Assembly: GCF_900091725.1 (NCBI RefSeq)
Contig: NZ_FMBW01000057.1
Location: forward strand, 62,001 to 126,000
DNA from: Streptomyces sp. DvalAA-43
GTDB lineage: Bacteria > Actinomycetota > Actinomycetes > Streptomycetales > Streptomycetaceae
Direction: 5' to 3'
Length of the DNA stretch: 64,000 bases
A model generated the notes under the pieces. It worked only from the letters and a program-made list of their open reading frames with translations. It searched no databases and was not told the DNA's origin. Of the stretch, positions 16,809 through 25,105 are shown in pieces. How positions within the stretch are numbered: the stretch's first letter is position 1; the number at the start of each line of letters is the position of its first letter. A program made the translations under genes and the position numbers.

Positions 16809-17615
16809 TCACGCGGTGCGGGTCCGCCAGCCGTGGTCGACCGGGCCGATCCCCGCGCCGAGCGGGAAGCCCGCGGCGATCGCCCCGGTGACGTACTCCT
16901 TCGCGCCCCGTACCGCCGCGGGTACGTCCTGTCCCAGGGCCAGTCGGCAGGCGATGGCCGAGGCGAGCGTGCAGCCGGTGCCGTGGGTGTGGCGGTTGTC
17001 GTGCCGGGGGGCGCGCAGCCAGTGCTGCTCGGTGCCGTCGGTCAGCAGGTCGACGGGGTCGCCCGGCAGATGCCCTCCCTTGACGACGACCCAGCGCGGC
17101 CCGAAGTCCAGTACCGCGGCGGCGGCCCGCCGCATCCCCGCCTCGTCCTCGACGTGGATGCCGGTGAGCTGCGCCACCTCGTCCAGGTTCGGGGTGGCGA
17201 CCGTGGCCACGGGCAGCAGTCTCGTCCGTACGGAATCGAGCGCCTCGGCGGCCAGCAGCGGGTCGCCGTGCTTGGAGACGCCGACCGGGTCGACGACGGC
17301 CGGGGCGCCGGTGGCGGCGAGGAGTTCCGCCACGGTCTCCACCAGGGCGGCCGACGACAGCATCCCGGTCTTGACCGCCTGCACCCCGATGTCGTCCACC
17401 ACGCTGCGGTACTGGGCGCGTACGGCTTCGGCGGGCAGTTCCCAGGCGCCCTGAACCCCCAGTGAGTTCTGGGCGGTGACGGCGGTCAGCACGCTCATTC
17501 CGTGCACACCGTGGGCCAGCATCGTCTTCAGATCGGCCTGGATGCCCGCACCGCCGCCGGAGTCGGATCCGGCGACGGTGAGCACACGGGCGGGGACAGC
17601 GACAGAGAGGGGCAT
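16809..17615 (-). CDS. thiD: hydroxymethylpyrimidine (phosphate) kinase ThiD
   Basis: A 268-residue ribokinase-family enzyme that phosphorylates HMP and HMP-phosphate in thiamine synthesis. Family features: VLTVAGSDSGGGAGIQADLKT near residues 11-32, the PxGxSKHG region DPVGVSKHGDPLL, NLDEVAQLTG, and the anion-hole motif HGTGCTLASAIA near residue 215. It starts 10 bases after the thiL stop, so thiL-thiD form an operon. No TPP riboswitch is seen upstream of thiL. The shared terminator with rpmB ends the transcript. Confidence 0.95.
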   Translation of the reverse strand: MPLSVAVPARVLTVAGSDSGGGAGIQADLKTMLAHGVHGMSVLTAVTAQNSLGVQGAWELPAEAVRAQYRSVVDDIGVQAVKTGMLSSAALVETVAELLAATGAPAVVDPVGVSKHGDPLLAAEALDSVRTRLLPVATVATPNLDEVAQLTGIHVEDEAGMRRAAAAVLDFGPRWVVVKGGHLPGDPVDLLTDGTEQHWLRAPRHDNRHTHGTGCTLASAIACRLALGQDVPAAVRGAKEYVTGAIAAGFPLGAGIGPVDHGWRTRTA

Positions 17616-17625
17616 ACGCCGAAAT

Positions 17626-18597
17626 CTACTGGGCGTCCTCTATGTCACCGAAGTGGTCCCAGCCGCTCTTGCTGGTCCACGGTGCCCCGTCGACCGTCAC
17701 CTGCGGCAGGGCGGAGGGGTTGAGGACCTCGCCGATCACCTTCCAGCGGGCGGGCAGCTTCACGTCCGGCGGGAAGGTGGCGACGATCGCGTGGTCCTCG
17801 CCCCCGGTCAGCACCCACTGGAGCGGGTCGACGCCGACGGCCTGCCCGATGTCGGACATCTGCGAGGGGATGTCGATGAGTCCGGAGCGCAGATCGATCC
17901 GTACCTTGCTGGCCTCGGCGATGTGCCCGAGGTCGGCGACGAGCCCGTCGCTCACGTCCGTCATCGCGGTGGCGCCGAGCCCGGCGGCCGCGGGGCCCGC
18001 GTGGTACGGCGGTTCGGGGCGCCGGTGGGCCTCGACGAAGGCGCGCGGCGAACGGAAGCCCCGGGAGAGCACCGCGTACCCGGCGGCGGACCAGCCGAGC
18101 CAGCCGGTGACGGCGACGACATCACCGGGCTGGGCGCCGGAGCGGGTGACCGGCTCGTGGTTGCGCAGATCGCCCAGCGCGGTGATCGAGACGGTGATCG
18201 TCTCGCCGCGCACCACGTCTCCGCCGACCACGGCCGCGCCCGCGACCTGGCACTCGTCACGGATGCCGTCCATCAGCTCGCCGGCCCAGGTGACCGGGAG
18301 TTCGGCGGGGACGACCAGGCCGAGCAGCAGCGCGGTGGGCACCGCGCCCATGGCGGCGATGTCGGCGAGGTTCTGGGCGGCGGCCTTGCGGCCGACGTCG
18401 TACGCCGTCGACCAGTCGCGGCGGAAGTGCCGTCCCTCCAACAGGATGTCCGTACTGGCCACGACCCTGCGGTCGGGAGCGGACACGACCGCGGCGTCGT
18501 CGCCGGGGCCGAGCCGTACCGCCGGAGTGGTGGTGAGCCGGGAAGTGAGCTCCCTGATGAGCCCGAACTCCCCCAACTCGCCCACGGTTCCCTTCAC
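17626..18597 (-). CDS. thiL: thiamine-monophosphate kinase
   Basis: ThiL, 323 residues, makes thiamine pyrophosphate from thiamine monophosphate. It begins with GTG after GAGAGGTGAG. Family landmarks are GEFGLIRELTSRL, RLGPGDDAAVV, STDILLEGRHFRRDW, the glycine-rich AAAQNLADIAAMGA, and VVGGDVVRG; the AIR-synthase-like fold C-terminal part has DVSDGLVADLGHIAEAS. It is the first gene of a thiL-thiD operon. Confidence 0.96.
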   Translation of the reverse strand: MKGTVGELGEFGLIRELTSRLTTTPAVRLGPGDDAAVVSAPDRRVVASTDILLEGRHFRRDWSTAYDVGRKAAAQNLADIAAMGAVPTALLLGLVVPAELPVTWAGELMDGIRDECQVAGAAVVGGDVVRGETITVSITALGDLRNHEPVTRSGAQPGDVVAVTGWLGWSAAGYAVLSRGFRSPRAFVEAHRRPEPPYHAGPAAAGLGATAMTDVSDGLVADLGHIAEASKVRIDLRSGLIDIPSQMSDIGQAVGVDPLQWVLTGGEDHAIVATFPPDVKLPARWKVIGEVLNPSALPQVTVDGAPWTSKSGWDHFGDIEDAQ

Positions 18598-18921
18598 CGA
18601 GTCTCACCTCTCATCTATCGCGCCGGACGGTCGTCCGGGCTGCTTCGGCGGCCGGGGGTCCGGACCCTGGACCGGCCGCCGCCGCAGTGAGCAGTCTGCA
18701 CCGCTCGTCACCGCCATGCCCGTCCCCCTTCCGGACCGCTGCGCTTGCGGTCGCGGGCCGTCACTGCTGTCGGTACTGTCAAGAGATACGTCAACTTGTG
18801 TCCGGTGCACGCCACGCTGTGGGCGTCAACGGCCCACAGGTCTCCCCGCGGCACGCGGCGACGCGATACCGTGGCGTCTCTTTCTCCCCCACATGATCCT
18901 CGTGGCCGCCCTGGAGGTTCC
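18598..18921. other. 324-base divergent intergenic region, thiL / Lrp-like gene
   Basis: No convincing gene is present in either strand. The part next to thiL holds a short GC-rich hairpin (CCGGACGG-TCG-TCCGG type, near 18622-18637). The part next to the Lrp-like gene is less GC-rich (around 18770-18800) and presumably contains the promoters, but no clear -35/-10 pair was identified. Confidence 0.5.
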
Positions 18922-19155
18922 GTGGTACAGGCGTACATCCTTATTCAGACCGAGGTGGGCAAGGCGTCGTCCGTCGCCGAGACCATCGCCCGAGTTCCGG
19001 GAGTGATCCAGGCAGAGGACGTCACCGGCCCCTACGACGTGATCGTGCGCGCGCAGGCCGACACGGTCGATGAACTCGGCCGCATGGTGGTCGCCAAGGT
19101 CCAGCAGGTGGAAGGCATCACCCGAACCCTGACCTGCCCGGTCGTGCATCTGTAG
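18922..19155 (+). CDS. stand-alone Lrp/AsnC ligand-binding (RAM) domain protein
   Basis: A 77-residue protein, starting with GTG after GGAGG. It consists only of the AsnC/Lrp-type effector-binding domain (VQAYILIQTEVGKASSVAETIA, VTGPYDVIVRAQADTVDELG, VEGITRTLTCPVV) and has no helix-turn-helix. Such single-domain proteins form oligomers that bind amino acids and are thought to modulate full-length Lrp proteins (family knowledge). It precedes the DUF3515 lipoprotein gene by 19 bases, so both may be cotranscribed. Confidence 0.9.
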   Translation: MVQAYILIQTEVGKASSVAETIARVPGVIQAEDVTGPYDVIVRAQADTVDELGRMVVAKVQQVEGITRTLTCPVVHL

Positions 19156-19174
19156 TCCCGTCTACGCTGGGCCG

Positions 19175-19657
19175 GTGACATCATCGCGCCGGCTCCGCCA
19201 CCCCGTGTTCCTCGGCCTGTCCGTCGCCGCGCTGCTGCTGACCGCGGCCGGCTGTTCCTCGTCGGACGCCACGGTGTCGATCACGGTTCCCACGCCCTCC
19301 CCGGAAGCCGCGGGCTACTGCCGTGCGCTGCACAAGGAGCTGCCGAGAACCGTTGCCGGTCTCGGCCTCGGTGACGCCGGGCCGGAGTCCGAACTGACCG
19401 CCGAGTGGGGGGACGGGGAGATCGTACTGCGCTGCGGTGTCCCCCGGCCCGCGAAGATGGACGACCCCATGGCGAAGGGGACCGAGGCGAACGGCGTCAA
19501 CTGGCTGCTGGAGCAGCCCGAGGGCGCCGGTCCGCGGTTCACGACGACCTACCGCAAGGCGTACGTCGAGGTGACGCTCTCGGAGGCGTACGCCCATGAC
19601 GCGACCCCGCTGGCCGCGTTCGGCCCGCCCGTCCGGAAGACGGTGCCCAGCCTGTAG
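19175..19657 (+). CDS. DUF3515 lipoprotein
   Basis: A 160-residue probable lipoprotein. The GTG start is followed by a signal sequence with RRLRHP and a hydrophobic stretch (VFLGLSVAALLLTAAGC) ending in a lipobox LTAAGC with the lipidated Cys at about residue 27. The mature part is the actinobacterial DUF3515 domain, with EAAGYCRALHKELP and a second Cys in VLRCGVPRP that could form a disulfide. Function is unknown. It is convergent with ddlA. Confidence 0.85.
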   Translation: MTSSRRLRHPVFLGLSVAALLLTAAGCSSSDATVSITVPTPSPEAAGYCRALHKELPRTVAGLGLGDAGPESELTAEWGDGEIVLRCGVPRPAKMDDPMAKGTEANGVNWLLEQPEGAGPRFTTTYRKAYVEVTLSEAYAHDATPLAAFGPPVRKTVPSL

Positions 19658-19705
19658 GCGTGCGCCCCCGCCCGGGAGCGCACGCCCTGCGGTGCCGGGT
19701 CCGGC

Positions 19706-20863
19706 TCAGCGCAGGCCGGTCGGGCGGCTCAACGCGGCCTGGATCAGCCGGTCCACCAGCTCCGGGTAGCTCACACCGCTCTCCTGCCACATCCGCGGGT
19801 ACATGGAGATCGGGGTGAAGCCCGGCAGGGTGTTGATCTCGTTGATCACGAAGGTGCCGTCCTCGGTGAGGAAGAAGTCGGCACGGACCAGACCCTCGCA
19901 GGAGGTGGCCTCGAAGGCCTCGACCGCGAGCCGCTGGACCTCGGCGGTCTGCTCCTCGGTGAGCGGGGCGGGCACGATCCCGGAGGCCGAGTCGATGTAC
20001 TTGGCCTCGAAGTCGTAGAAGTCGTGCGAGGTCACCGGCGGGATCTCGGCGGGCACACTGGCGCGCGGCCCGTCCTCGAACTCCAGCACCCCGCACTCGA
20101 TCTCGCGGCCCCGCAGCAGCGACTCGACCAGGAACTTGGGGTCGTGGCGGCGGGCCTCCTCGATCGCCTCGTCGAGGCCGGAGAGGTCGTCGACCTTGGT
20201 GATGCCGATGGACGAGCCGGCGCGGGCGGGCTTGATGAAGAGCGGCCAGCCGTGGTCACCGGCGAAGTCCACGATGCGCTTGCGGGCGCCGGAGGGGTCG
20301 TTGTCCCACTCGCGGGGACGGACCACCAGGTACGGGCCGACCGGCAGCCCGAAGGAGAGGAAGACCCGCTTCATGTACTCCTTGTCCTGGCCGACCGCCG
20401 AGGCGAGCACCCCGGCGCCGACATAGGGCACACCGGAGAGCTCCAGGAGTCCCTGGAGGGTGCCGTCCTCGCCGTACGGGCCGTGCAGTACGGGGAAGAC
20501 GACATCGACCTCGCCGAGCGCCTTCGGGACCGAGCCGGGCTCGCTGTACACCACTTCGCGGCTGCCGGGGTCGACGGAGAGCACCACGGCGCCCTCGGTG
20601 GACTCGGCCAGCTGGGCCACTTCCGGCATCTTCCGGTCCGTGATGGCCATGCGCTCGGGTTCGTCGGCGGTGAGCGCCCAGCGGCCGTCCGTCGTGATGC
20701 CGATCGGCAGGACGTCGTACTTGGTCCGGTCGATGGCGTTCAGGACGGCGCCGGCCGTGACGACCGAGATGCCGTGTTCGGAGCTGCGGCCGCCGAACAC
20801 GACGGCCACGCGCGGCTTGCGGAGCTGCTGCTCCGGGCTCTGGGGGAGGTTCTCGCTGCTCAT
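19706..20863 (-). CDS. ddlA: D-alanine-D-alanine ligase
   Basis: A 385-residue ATP-grasp ligase that forms the D-Ala-D-Ala dipeptide for peptidoglycan. The N-terminus has VAVVFGGRSSEHGISV; the ATP-grasp region has LFIKPARAGSSIGI and EIECGVLEF; the C-terminal metal-binding part has VRADFFLTEDGTFVINEINTLPGFTPISMYPRMW. ATG start. The same strand carries plsC-gpsA upstream, 103 bases away, with a strong hairpin in between. Confidence 0.96.
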   Translation of the reverse strand: MSSENLPQSPEQQLRKPRVAVVFGGRSSEHGISVVTAGAVLNAIDRTKYDVLPIGITTDGRWALTADEPERMAITDRKMPEVAQLAESTEGAVVLSVDPGSREVVYSEPGSVPKALGEVDVVFPVLHGPYGEDGTLQGLLELSGVPYVGAGVLASAVGQDKEYMKRVFLSFGLPVGPYLVVRPREWDNDPSGARKRIVDFAGDHGWPLFIKPARAGSSIGITKVDDLSGLDEAIEEARRHDPKFLVESLLRGREIECGVLEFEDGPRASVPAEIPPVTSHDFYDFEAKYIDSASGIVPAPLTEEQTAEVQRLAVEAFEATSCEGLVRADFFLTEDGTFVINEINTLPGFTPISMYPRMWQESGVSYPELVDRLIQAALSRPTGLR

Positions 20864-20904
20864 ATCGCGTTGAGCGTACCTGCTGGTACCCGGCGCGTCA
20901 GCGC

Positions 20905-20962
20905 GGCCGGGGGCGGCCGGGGCGGCGACCGGGAACGTTCACCGCTCCGGCCGCCCCCGGCC
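20905..20962 (-). terminator. hairpin after gpsA
   Basis: GGCCGGGGGCGGCCGG (20905-20920) pairs exactly with CCGGCCGCCCCCGGCC (20947-20962). It starts 4 bases after the gpsA stop on the minus strand and probably ends the plsC-gpsA transcript or attenuates read-through into ddlA. Confidence 0.7.
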
Positions 20963-20966
20963 GGCT

Positions 20967-21977
20967 TCAGCGCCGCTCGGGCTTCGCGCTGCGCGACATC
21001 AGCTCGCCCAGCGCGACCAGCGGCGGCTTGCCCTCGTGGACGATGCCGACGACCGTCTCGGTGAGGGGCATGTCGACGCCGTGCCTGCGGGCCAGATCGA
21101 GCACCGACTCGCAGGACTTGACGCCCTCGGCGGTCTGGCTGGTGACGGCGATGGTCTCCTGGAGCGTCATGCCGCGGCCGAGGTTGGTGCCGAAGGTGTG
21201 GTTGCGCGAGAGCGGCGAGGAGCAGGTCGCCACCAGGTCGCCCAGGCCCGCGAGTCCGGAGAAGGTCAGCGGATCGGCGCCCATGGCCAGGCCGAGGCGG
21301 GTCGTCTCGGCGAGGCCCCGGGTGATCAGCGAACCCTTGGCGTTGTCGCCGAGACCCATGCCGTCGGCGATGCCGACCGCCAGGCCGATGACGTTCTTGA
21401 CCGCGCCGCCGAGCTCGCAGCCGACCACATCGGTGTTGGTGTAGGGGCGGAAGTACGAGGTGTGGCAGGCGGTCTGGAGGCGCTGGGCCACGGACTCGTC
21501 CTGGCAGGCGACGACGGCCGCCGCCGGGCGGCGTTCGGCGACCTCCCTGGCCAGGTTGGGGCCGGTGATGACGGCGATCCGGTCCGCGGAGACCTTGGTG
21601 ACGTCCTCGATGACCTCGCTCATCCGCTTCGCGGTGCCGAGTTCGACGCCCTTCATCAGTGAGACGAGAACGGTGTCCCGGCCGAGATGCGGGGTCCAGG
21701 CGGCGAGGTTGGCGCGCAGGGTCTGCGAAGGCACCACGAGGACGGCGAAGTCGGCGCCGTCCAGCGCCTCGACGGCGTCGGTGGTGGCCCGCACCGACGC
21801 GGGGAGCTCGATCCCCGGCAGGTAGTCCGGGTTGGTACGGGTCGTGTTCACGGCCTCGGCGACCTCGGCGCGACGTCCCCAGAGGGTGACCTCGCAGCCC
21901 GCGTCGGCGAGGACCATGCCGAAGGCCGTACCCCATGAGCCGGTTCCGAAGACGGCCGCCTTTGCGGGGTGCGTCAC
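20967..21977 (-). CDS. gpsA: NAD(P)-dependent glycerol-3-phosphate dehydrogenase
   Basis: A 336-residue enzyme that reduces dihydroxyacetone phosphate to sn-glycerol-3-phosphate for phospholipids. Rossmann motif GTGSWGTAFGMVLADAG at residues about 9-25; catalytic region KNVIGLAVGIADGMGLGDNAKG; and GLAGLGDLVATC. The GTG start (21977) overlaps the plsC stop as GTGA, so translation is coupled; a longer opening upstream runs through plsC and is rejected. The adjacency of gpsA and plsC couples synthesis and acylation of glycerol-3-phosphate. Confidence 0.96.
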   Translation of the reverse strand: MTHPAKAAVFGTGSWGTAFGMVLADAGCEVTLWGRRAEVAEAVNTTRTNPDYLPGIELPASVRATTDAVEALDGADFAVLVVPSQTLRANLAAWTPHLGRDTVLVSLMKGVELGTAKRMSEVIEDVTKVSADRIAVITGPNLAREVAERRPAAAVVACQDESVAQRLQTACHTSYFRPYTNTDVVGCELGGAVKNVIGLAVGIADGMGLGDNAKGSLITRGLAETTRLGLAMGADPLTFSGLAGLGDLVATCSSPLSRNHTFGTNLGRGMTLQETIAVTSQTAEGVKSCESVLDLARRHGVDMPLTETVVGIVHEGKPPLVALGELMSRSAKPERR

Positions 21978-22726
21978 TTGGTTCCCTCTCCTTCGGCCCT
22001 GCGCCGCTGTTCCGCGCGGGCCTTGCGGTGGTCGTAGGGCTGCGCGGGGGCCGGTTCGCCCCGCACGATCTCCAGCTGCGCGGTCACCGCGGCCATGATG
22101 ACCTCGGTCGCCTCGCGCAGGACGTCGGGCGTCGGGTCCTTGTCGTAGAACCGGGAGAGGTCCACGGGCGGTCCGGCCTGCACCTGAAGGGTCTTGCGGG
22201 GGAACAGCCGGAGCTTGTTCTCCTTGGCGTACGGCGGCATCGCGAAGTTGGCGCCCCACTGGGCGACGGGGATGACCGGGGCCTGCGTCATCAACGCGAC
22301 GCGGGCGGCACCGGTCTTGCCGGCCATCGGCCACATGTCGGGGTCGCGGGTGAGGGTGCCCTCGGGGTAGAAGGCGACGCATTCGCCGCGCTCGATGGCG
22401 TCGACGGCCGCCCGGAAGGCGTCCAGCGCATTGGTCGTCTCGCGGTACACCGGGATCTGTCCGGTACCGCGCAGCATCATTCCGACAAAGGGGGTCTTGA
22501 ACAGGCCCGCCTTGGCGAGAAGCCGCGGCACCCGTCCGGTGTTGTACTGGAAGTGACCGTAGGAAAGCGGGTCCAGATAGGAGTTGTGATTGACCGCGGT
22601 GATGAATCCGCCGTCGGCCGGAATGTGTTCCATCCCCCGCCAGTCACGCTTGAACAGAACCACCAGCGGCGGTTTTGCGATGACCGCCGCCAGGCGGTAC
22701 CAGAAGCCGATTCTGCGGCGGGACAC
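21974..22726 (-). CDS. plsC: 1-acyl-sn-glycerol-3-phosphate acyltransferase (PlsC family)
   Basis: A 250-residue membrane-associated acyltransferase. The catalytic HX4D motif is in NHNSYLDPLSYG, and the second substrate-binding motif is FYPEGTLTRDP. The N-terminal FWYRLAAVIAKPPLVVLF can insert in the membrane. The GTG at 22726 has GAGGAAGG seven bases ahead and gives VSRRRIGFWYRL; an ATG 17 codons upstream is less likely. It probably converts lysophosphatidic acid to phosphatidic acid. Overlap with gpsA indicates one operon. Confidence 0.92.
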   Translation of the reverse strand: MSRRRIGFWYRLAAVIAKPPLVVLFKRDWRGMEHIPADGGFITAVNHNSYLDPLSYGHFQYNTGRVPRLLAKAGLFKTPFVGMMLRGTGQIPVYRETTNALDAFRAAVDAIERGECVAFYPEGTLTRDPDMWPMAGKTGAARVALMTQAPVIPVAQWGANFAMPPYAKENKLRLFPRKTLQVQAGPPVDLSRFYDKDPTPDVLREATEVIMAAVTAQLEIVRGEPAPAQPYDHRKARAEQRRRAEGEGTK

Positions 22727-22899
22727 TCGGACACCTTCCTCTAAGGATCTGAACTCTGCCTGGCTACCGACGGTCAAGTCTCGCCCCAGGCCCCTGCTCT
22801 GTCGAGAACACCGTACGCCCCGCTTTCGGGGCCGACCCTCCGGGTTCTCGCACCGGCAGGCGAGAATAGGCGGCGACGCGCATCGAGGGGGAGATCGCC

Positions 22900-23613
22900 A
22901 CGAACACCGACCCGACCGGTCCTTGGTCCCTGGTCGTCCCGTTGAAGCCGCTGGCGCGGGCCAAGAGCAGGCTGACGCCCACGACCGGCGCCGACCTGCG
23001 CCCCCGCCTCGCCCTCGCCTTCGCCCGGGACACCGTGGCCGCCGCCCTGTCCTGCCCCGCGGTGCTGGATGTGGTGGTAGTCACGGACGACCCGGAGGCC
23101 GGGAAGGCTCTCACCGCCATCGGGGCGCGGGTCGTCCCCGACGAACCGGACCGCGGACTCAACGCCGCGCTGGCACACGGCGAGCGGACCGTACGGGCCG
23201 GGCGGCCCCGGGCCGCGGTCGCCGCGCTCAACGCCGATCTGCCCGCGCTGCGCCCCGCGGAATTGTCCCGGGTACTCGAATATTCCGCAGAATTCCCCCG
23301 CGCATTTGTGACCGATGCGGCAGGAATCGGGACAACATTTCTGTCGGCTGCGCCGGGAGTGGAATTGCGTCCGGCATTCGGCGGCCCTTCCCGGGCCCGG
23401 CATCTGGACTCGGGTGCGGTGGAAATCGGGCTGACCGGCATCGATTCGGTCCGCCAGGACGTGGACACCGGCGACGATCTGCGGGCGGCACTGGCGCTGG
23501 GCGTCGGCGCGCACACCGCGGGGCACTGGGCCGCGGCGGCCTCCCGGCCCGCCGTCACGCCCGGCCGGACCCGCGGCGACCGGCCTTCAACGGCCCCCTC
23601 GCCGGACCTATAG
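22900..23613 (+). CDS. fbiD: 2-phospho-L-lactate / PEP guanylyltransferase (CofC/FbiD)
   Basis: This enzyme activates phosphoenolpyruvate or 2-phospholactate with GTP for coenzyme F420 synthesis. The fold starts at WSLVVPLKPLARAKSRL and includes VVVTDDP, NADLPALRP and HLDSGAVEIG. The start is a puzzle: the frame is closed by TAG at 22867, and between it and TTG at 22942 there is no ATG, GTG or TTG. Starting at that TTG would delete the first beta strand (WSLVVP). GAGGGGGAG lies 7 bases before ACG at 22900, which I use as a provisional non-canonical start (about 237 residues). No other F420 gene is nearby. Confidence 0.83.
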   Translation, partial: TNTDPTGPWSLVVPLKPLARAKSRLTPTTGADLRPRLALAFARDTVAAALSCPAVLDVVVVTDDPEAGKALTAIGARVVPDEPDRGLNAALAHGERTVRAGRPRAAVAALNADLPALRPAELSRVLEYSAEFPRAFVTDAAGIGTTFLSAAPGVELRPAFGGPSRARHLDSGAVEIGLTGIDSVRQDVDTGDDLRAALALGVGAHTAGHWAAAASRPAVTPGRTRGDRPSTAPSPDL

Positions 23614-23623
23614 GCTGCCGACC

Positions 23624-23827
23624 ATGCAGGCGACCTCGTACACCTACGACCCCGAGACCCGCACCGGCAGCGTGCTGCTCGACGACGGCACCCCGGTGGA
23701 TTTCGACGCCCAGGCCTTCGACGCGGGCGGTCTGCGGCTGCTGCGTCCGGGGCAGCGGGTGCGCATCGAGGGCACCGGCGAGGGCGCGGAGCTGCGGATC
23801 ACCCTGGTGACCCTGCAGACGTTCTGA
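23624..23827 (+). CDS. small conserved hypothetical protein
   Basis: A 67-residue protein following the CofC/FbiD stop by 10 bases in the same direction. It is predicted to be all-beta, with the pattern SYTYDPETRTGSVLLDDGTPV then LRLLRPGQRVRIEGTGEGAELRITLV, reminiscent of a cold-shock-like OB fold but lacking the RNA-binding aromatic motifs. Length, strong codon bias and downstream terminator support a real gene. Function unknown; a link to F420 is only suggested by position. Confidence 0.75.
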   Translation: MQATSYTYDPETRTGSVLLDDGTPVDFDAQAFDAGGLRLLRPGQRVRIEGTGEGAELRITLVTLQTF

Positions 23828-23898
23828 GCTGGCGCGGCGGACGCTCCGGGCGACAGCCGTTCCGGACGGCCGCGCGCACCGCTGCCACGACAGCCCGC

Positions 23899-23929
23899 GG
23901 GCCGGGCTCCCCCGAGGGGAGCCCGGCCC
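23899..23929. terminator. bidirectional terminator before hupS 3' end
   Basis: GGGCCGGGCTCCCC (23899-23912) and GGGGAGCCCGGCCC (23916-23929) form a 14-bp perfect stem with a 3-nt loop. It lies between the convergent 67-residue ORF and hupS. Confidence 0.85.
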
Positions 23930-23961
23930 GGCGCGTGTGAGTAGCCCTGAGCTGCTCGGTC

Positions 23962-24630
23962 TCACTTCTTCCGTGCAGTGGCCTTCTTCGCCGTGGTCTT
24001 GCGCGCCGTGGTCTTCTTCGCGGGCGCCTTCTTCGCCGTGGCCTTCTTGGCGGGCGCGGTCTTGCTGGCGACGGCCTTCTTGGCGGTCGTCGTCTTCTTC
24101 GCGGCCGTCGTGGTCTTCTTCGCGGCCGTCGCGGTGGTCTTCTTGGCCGCCGCGGTGGTCTTCTTCGCGGTGGTCTTCTTGGCCGCCGTGGTCTTCGCCG
24201 CGGTCACGGCCTTCTTGGCGGTGGCCTTCTTCGCCGTGGCCTTCTTGGCGGTGGCCTTCTTGGCCGCGGCCTTGGCGGTCGTACGGGTGGAAGAACCGCC
24301 CGAGAGGCTGCCCTTGGGCGCCTTCTTCACGGCCACGTCGTTCTTGGGGAGCTTCTTCGAGCCGCTCACCAGGTCCTTGAAGCCCTGTCCCGCACGGAAG
24401 CGGGGCACCGAGGTCTTCTTGACCCGCACGCGCTCACCCGTCTGCGGGTTGCGGGCGTAGCGGGCGGGGCGGTCGACCTTCTCGAACGAGCCGAAGCCGG
24501 TGACCGAGACACGGTCCCCCGCGACAACCGCACGGACGATCGCGTCGAGTACCGCGTCGACGGCGTCGGCGGCCTGCTGACGGCCTCCGACCTTGTCGGC
24601 AATCGCTTCTACGAGCTGCGCCTTGTTCAC
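23962..24630 (-). CDS. hupS: HU-family nucleoid protein with lysine-rich tail (HupS)
   Basis: A 222-residue two-part protein. Residues 1-90 are a classic HU domain (MNKAQLVEAIADKVG, then VSVTGFGSFEKVDRPARYARNPQTGE). Residues about 100-222 form a histone-H1-like tail of repeated Lys/Ala/Thr units (KKATAKKATAKK pattern). This architecture is the sporulation-associated HupS of Streptomyces, which compacts spore nucleoids (known family role). Upstream is an AT-rich tract (about 24665-24720) containing TATATA, likely the promoter, and GAAGGGGAAG as ribosome-binding site. The gene is monocistronic between a terminator and a small hypothetical gene. Confidence 0.95.
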   Translation of the reverse strand: MNKAQLVEAIADKVGGRQQAADAVDAVLDAIVRAVVAGDRVSVTGFGSFEKVDRPARYARNPQTGERVRVKKTSVPRFRAGQGFKDLVSGSKKLPKNDVAVKKAPKGSLSGGSSTRTTAKAAAKKATAKKATAKKATAKKAVTAAKTTAAKKTTAKKTTAAAKKTTATAAKKTTTAAKKTTTAKKAVASKTAPAKKATAKKAPAKKTTARKTTAKKATARKK

Positions 24631-24773
24631 GTCTTCCCCTTCGGAGACATTGCCAGAACGAAAGTGTTCAAGCGTTTTCGCACGTTAGGCAGATATATAC
24701 CGCAAATCAAACACGAAACGGGCTAATCACCCTAGTGCCGCAACGAAGTCGACCGCTGCGCAGTTCCGCAGAG

Positions 24774-25001
24774 TCAGTCACCTTCGGGGAATCGGCCCTC
24801 ATCGAGGTCCTTCATCAACCGGTCCAGACGCCTTGCCGCATCTGGCAGATCGTGCTTAGCCGCGGCCGTGATGACCAACAGCTTCCGGGACAGCGCCATC
24901 CTTACGCCCTCCGGGACTTGCAGTGTGCGCACTCTTGTGTGCGCTTCCTTCAATCGGTCGGCGACTTGGCCGTAAAGCTTGAGTTGGCTGTCGCGTTCCA
25001 T
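24774..25001 (-). CDS. small conserved hypothetical protein
   Basis: A 75-residue, highly charged helical protein starting MERDSQLKLYGQVADRLKEA. An opening 17 codons earlier is possible but less plausible. No known domain; helix-rich with possible coiled-coil contact surface (RLKEAHTRVRTL). It lies between hupS and leuD on the same strand, and GC is somewhat lower than in neighbours. Probably a real gene because codon choice is biased and the position is consistent with a conserved Streptomyces ORF (from memory). Confidence 0.6.
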   Translation of the reverse strand: MERDSQLKLYGQVADRLKEAHTRVRTLQVPEGVRMALSRKLLVITAAAKHDLPDAARRLDRLMKDLDEGRFPEGD

Positions 25002-25054
25002 GCACCGATTGTGCCATCTGGGGCGAGTTGTCGCCCGACGGGGTCTCAACAAGC

Positions 25055-25090
25055 GACTGCGCCCCCTACCAGATGGCAGGGGGCGCAGTC
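25055..25090 (-). terminator. terminator of the leuCD operon
   Basis: GACTGCGCCCCCT (25055-25067) pairs exactly with AGGGGGCGCAGTC (25078-25090), 13 bp with a 10-nt loop, 15 bases after the leuD stop on the minus strand. Confidence 0.85.
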
Positions 25091-25105
25091 CTGGAAACGC
25101 GCTGC

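Noticed and set aside
17616..18921. TPP riboswitch upstream of thiL-thiD
   Set aside because: No thi-box consensus (CUGAGA ... ACCUGA) was found in the 324 bases upstream of thiL.
22942..23613. TTG at 22942 as start of the CofC/FbiD gene
   Set aside because: It would remove the first beta strand of the nucleotidyltransferase fold, which is encoded just upstream in frame.
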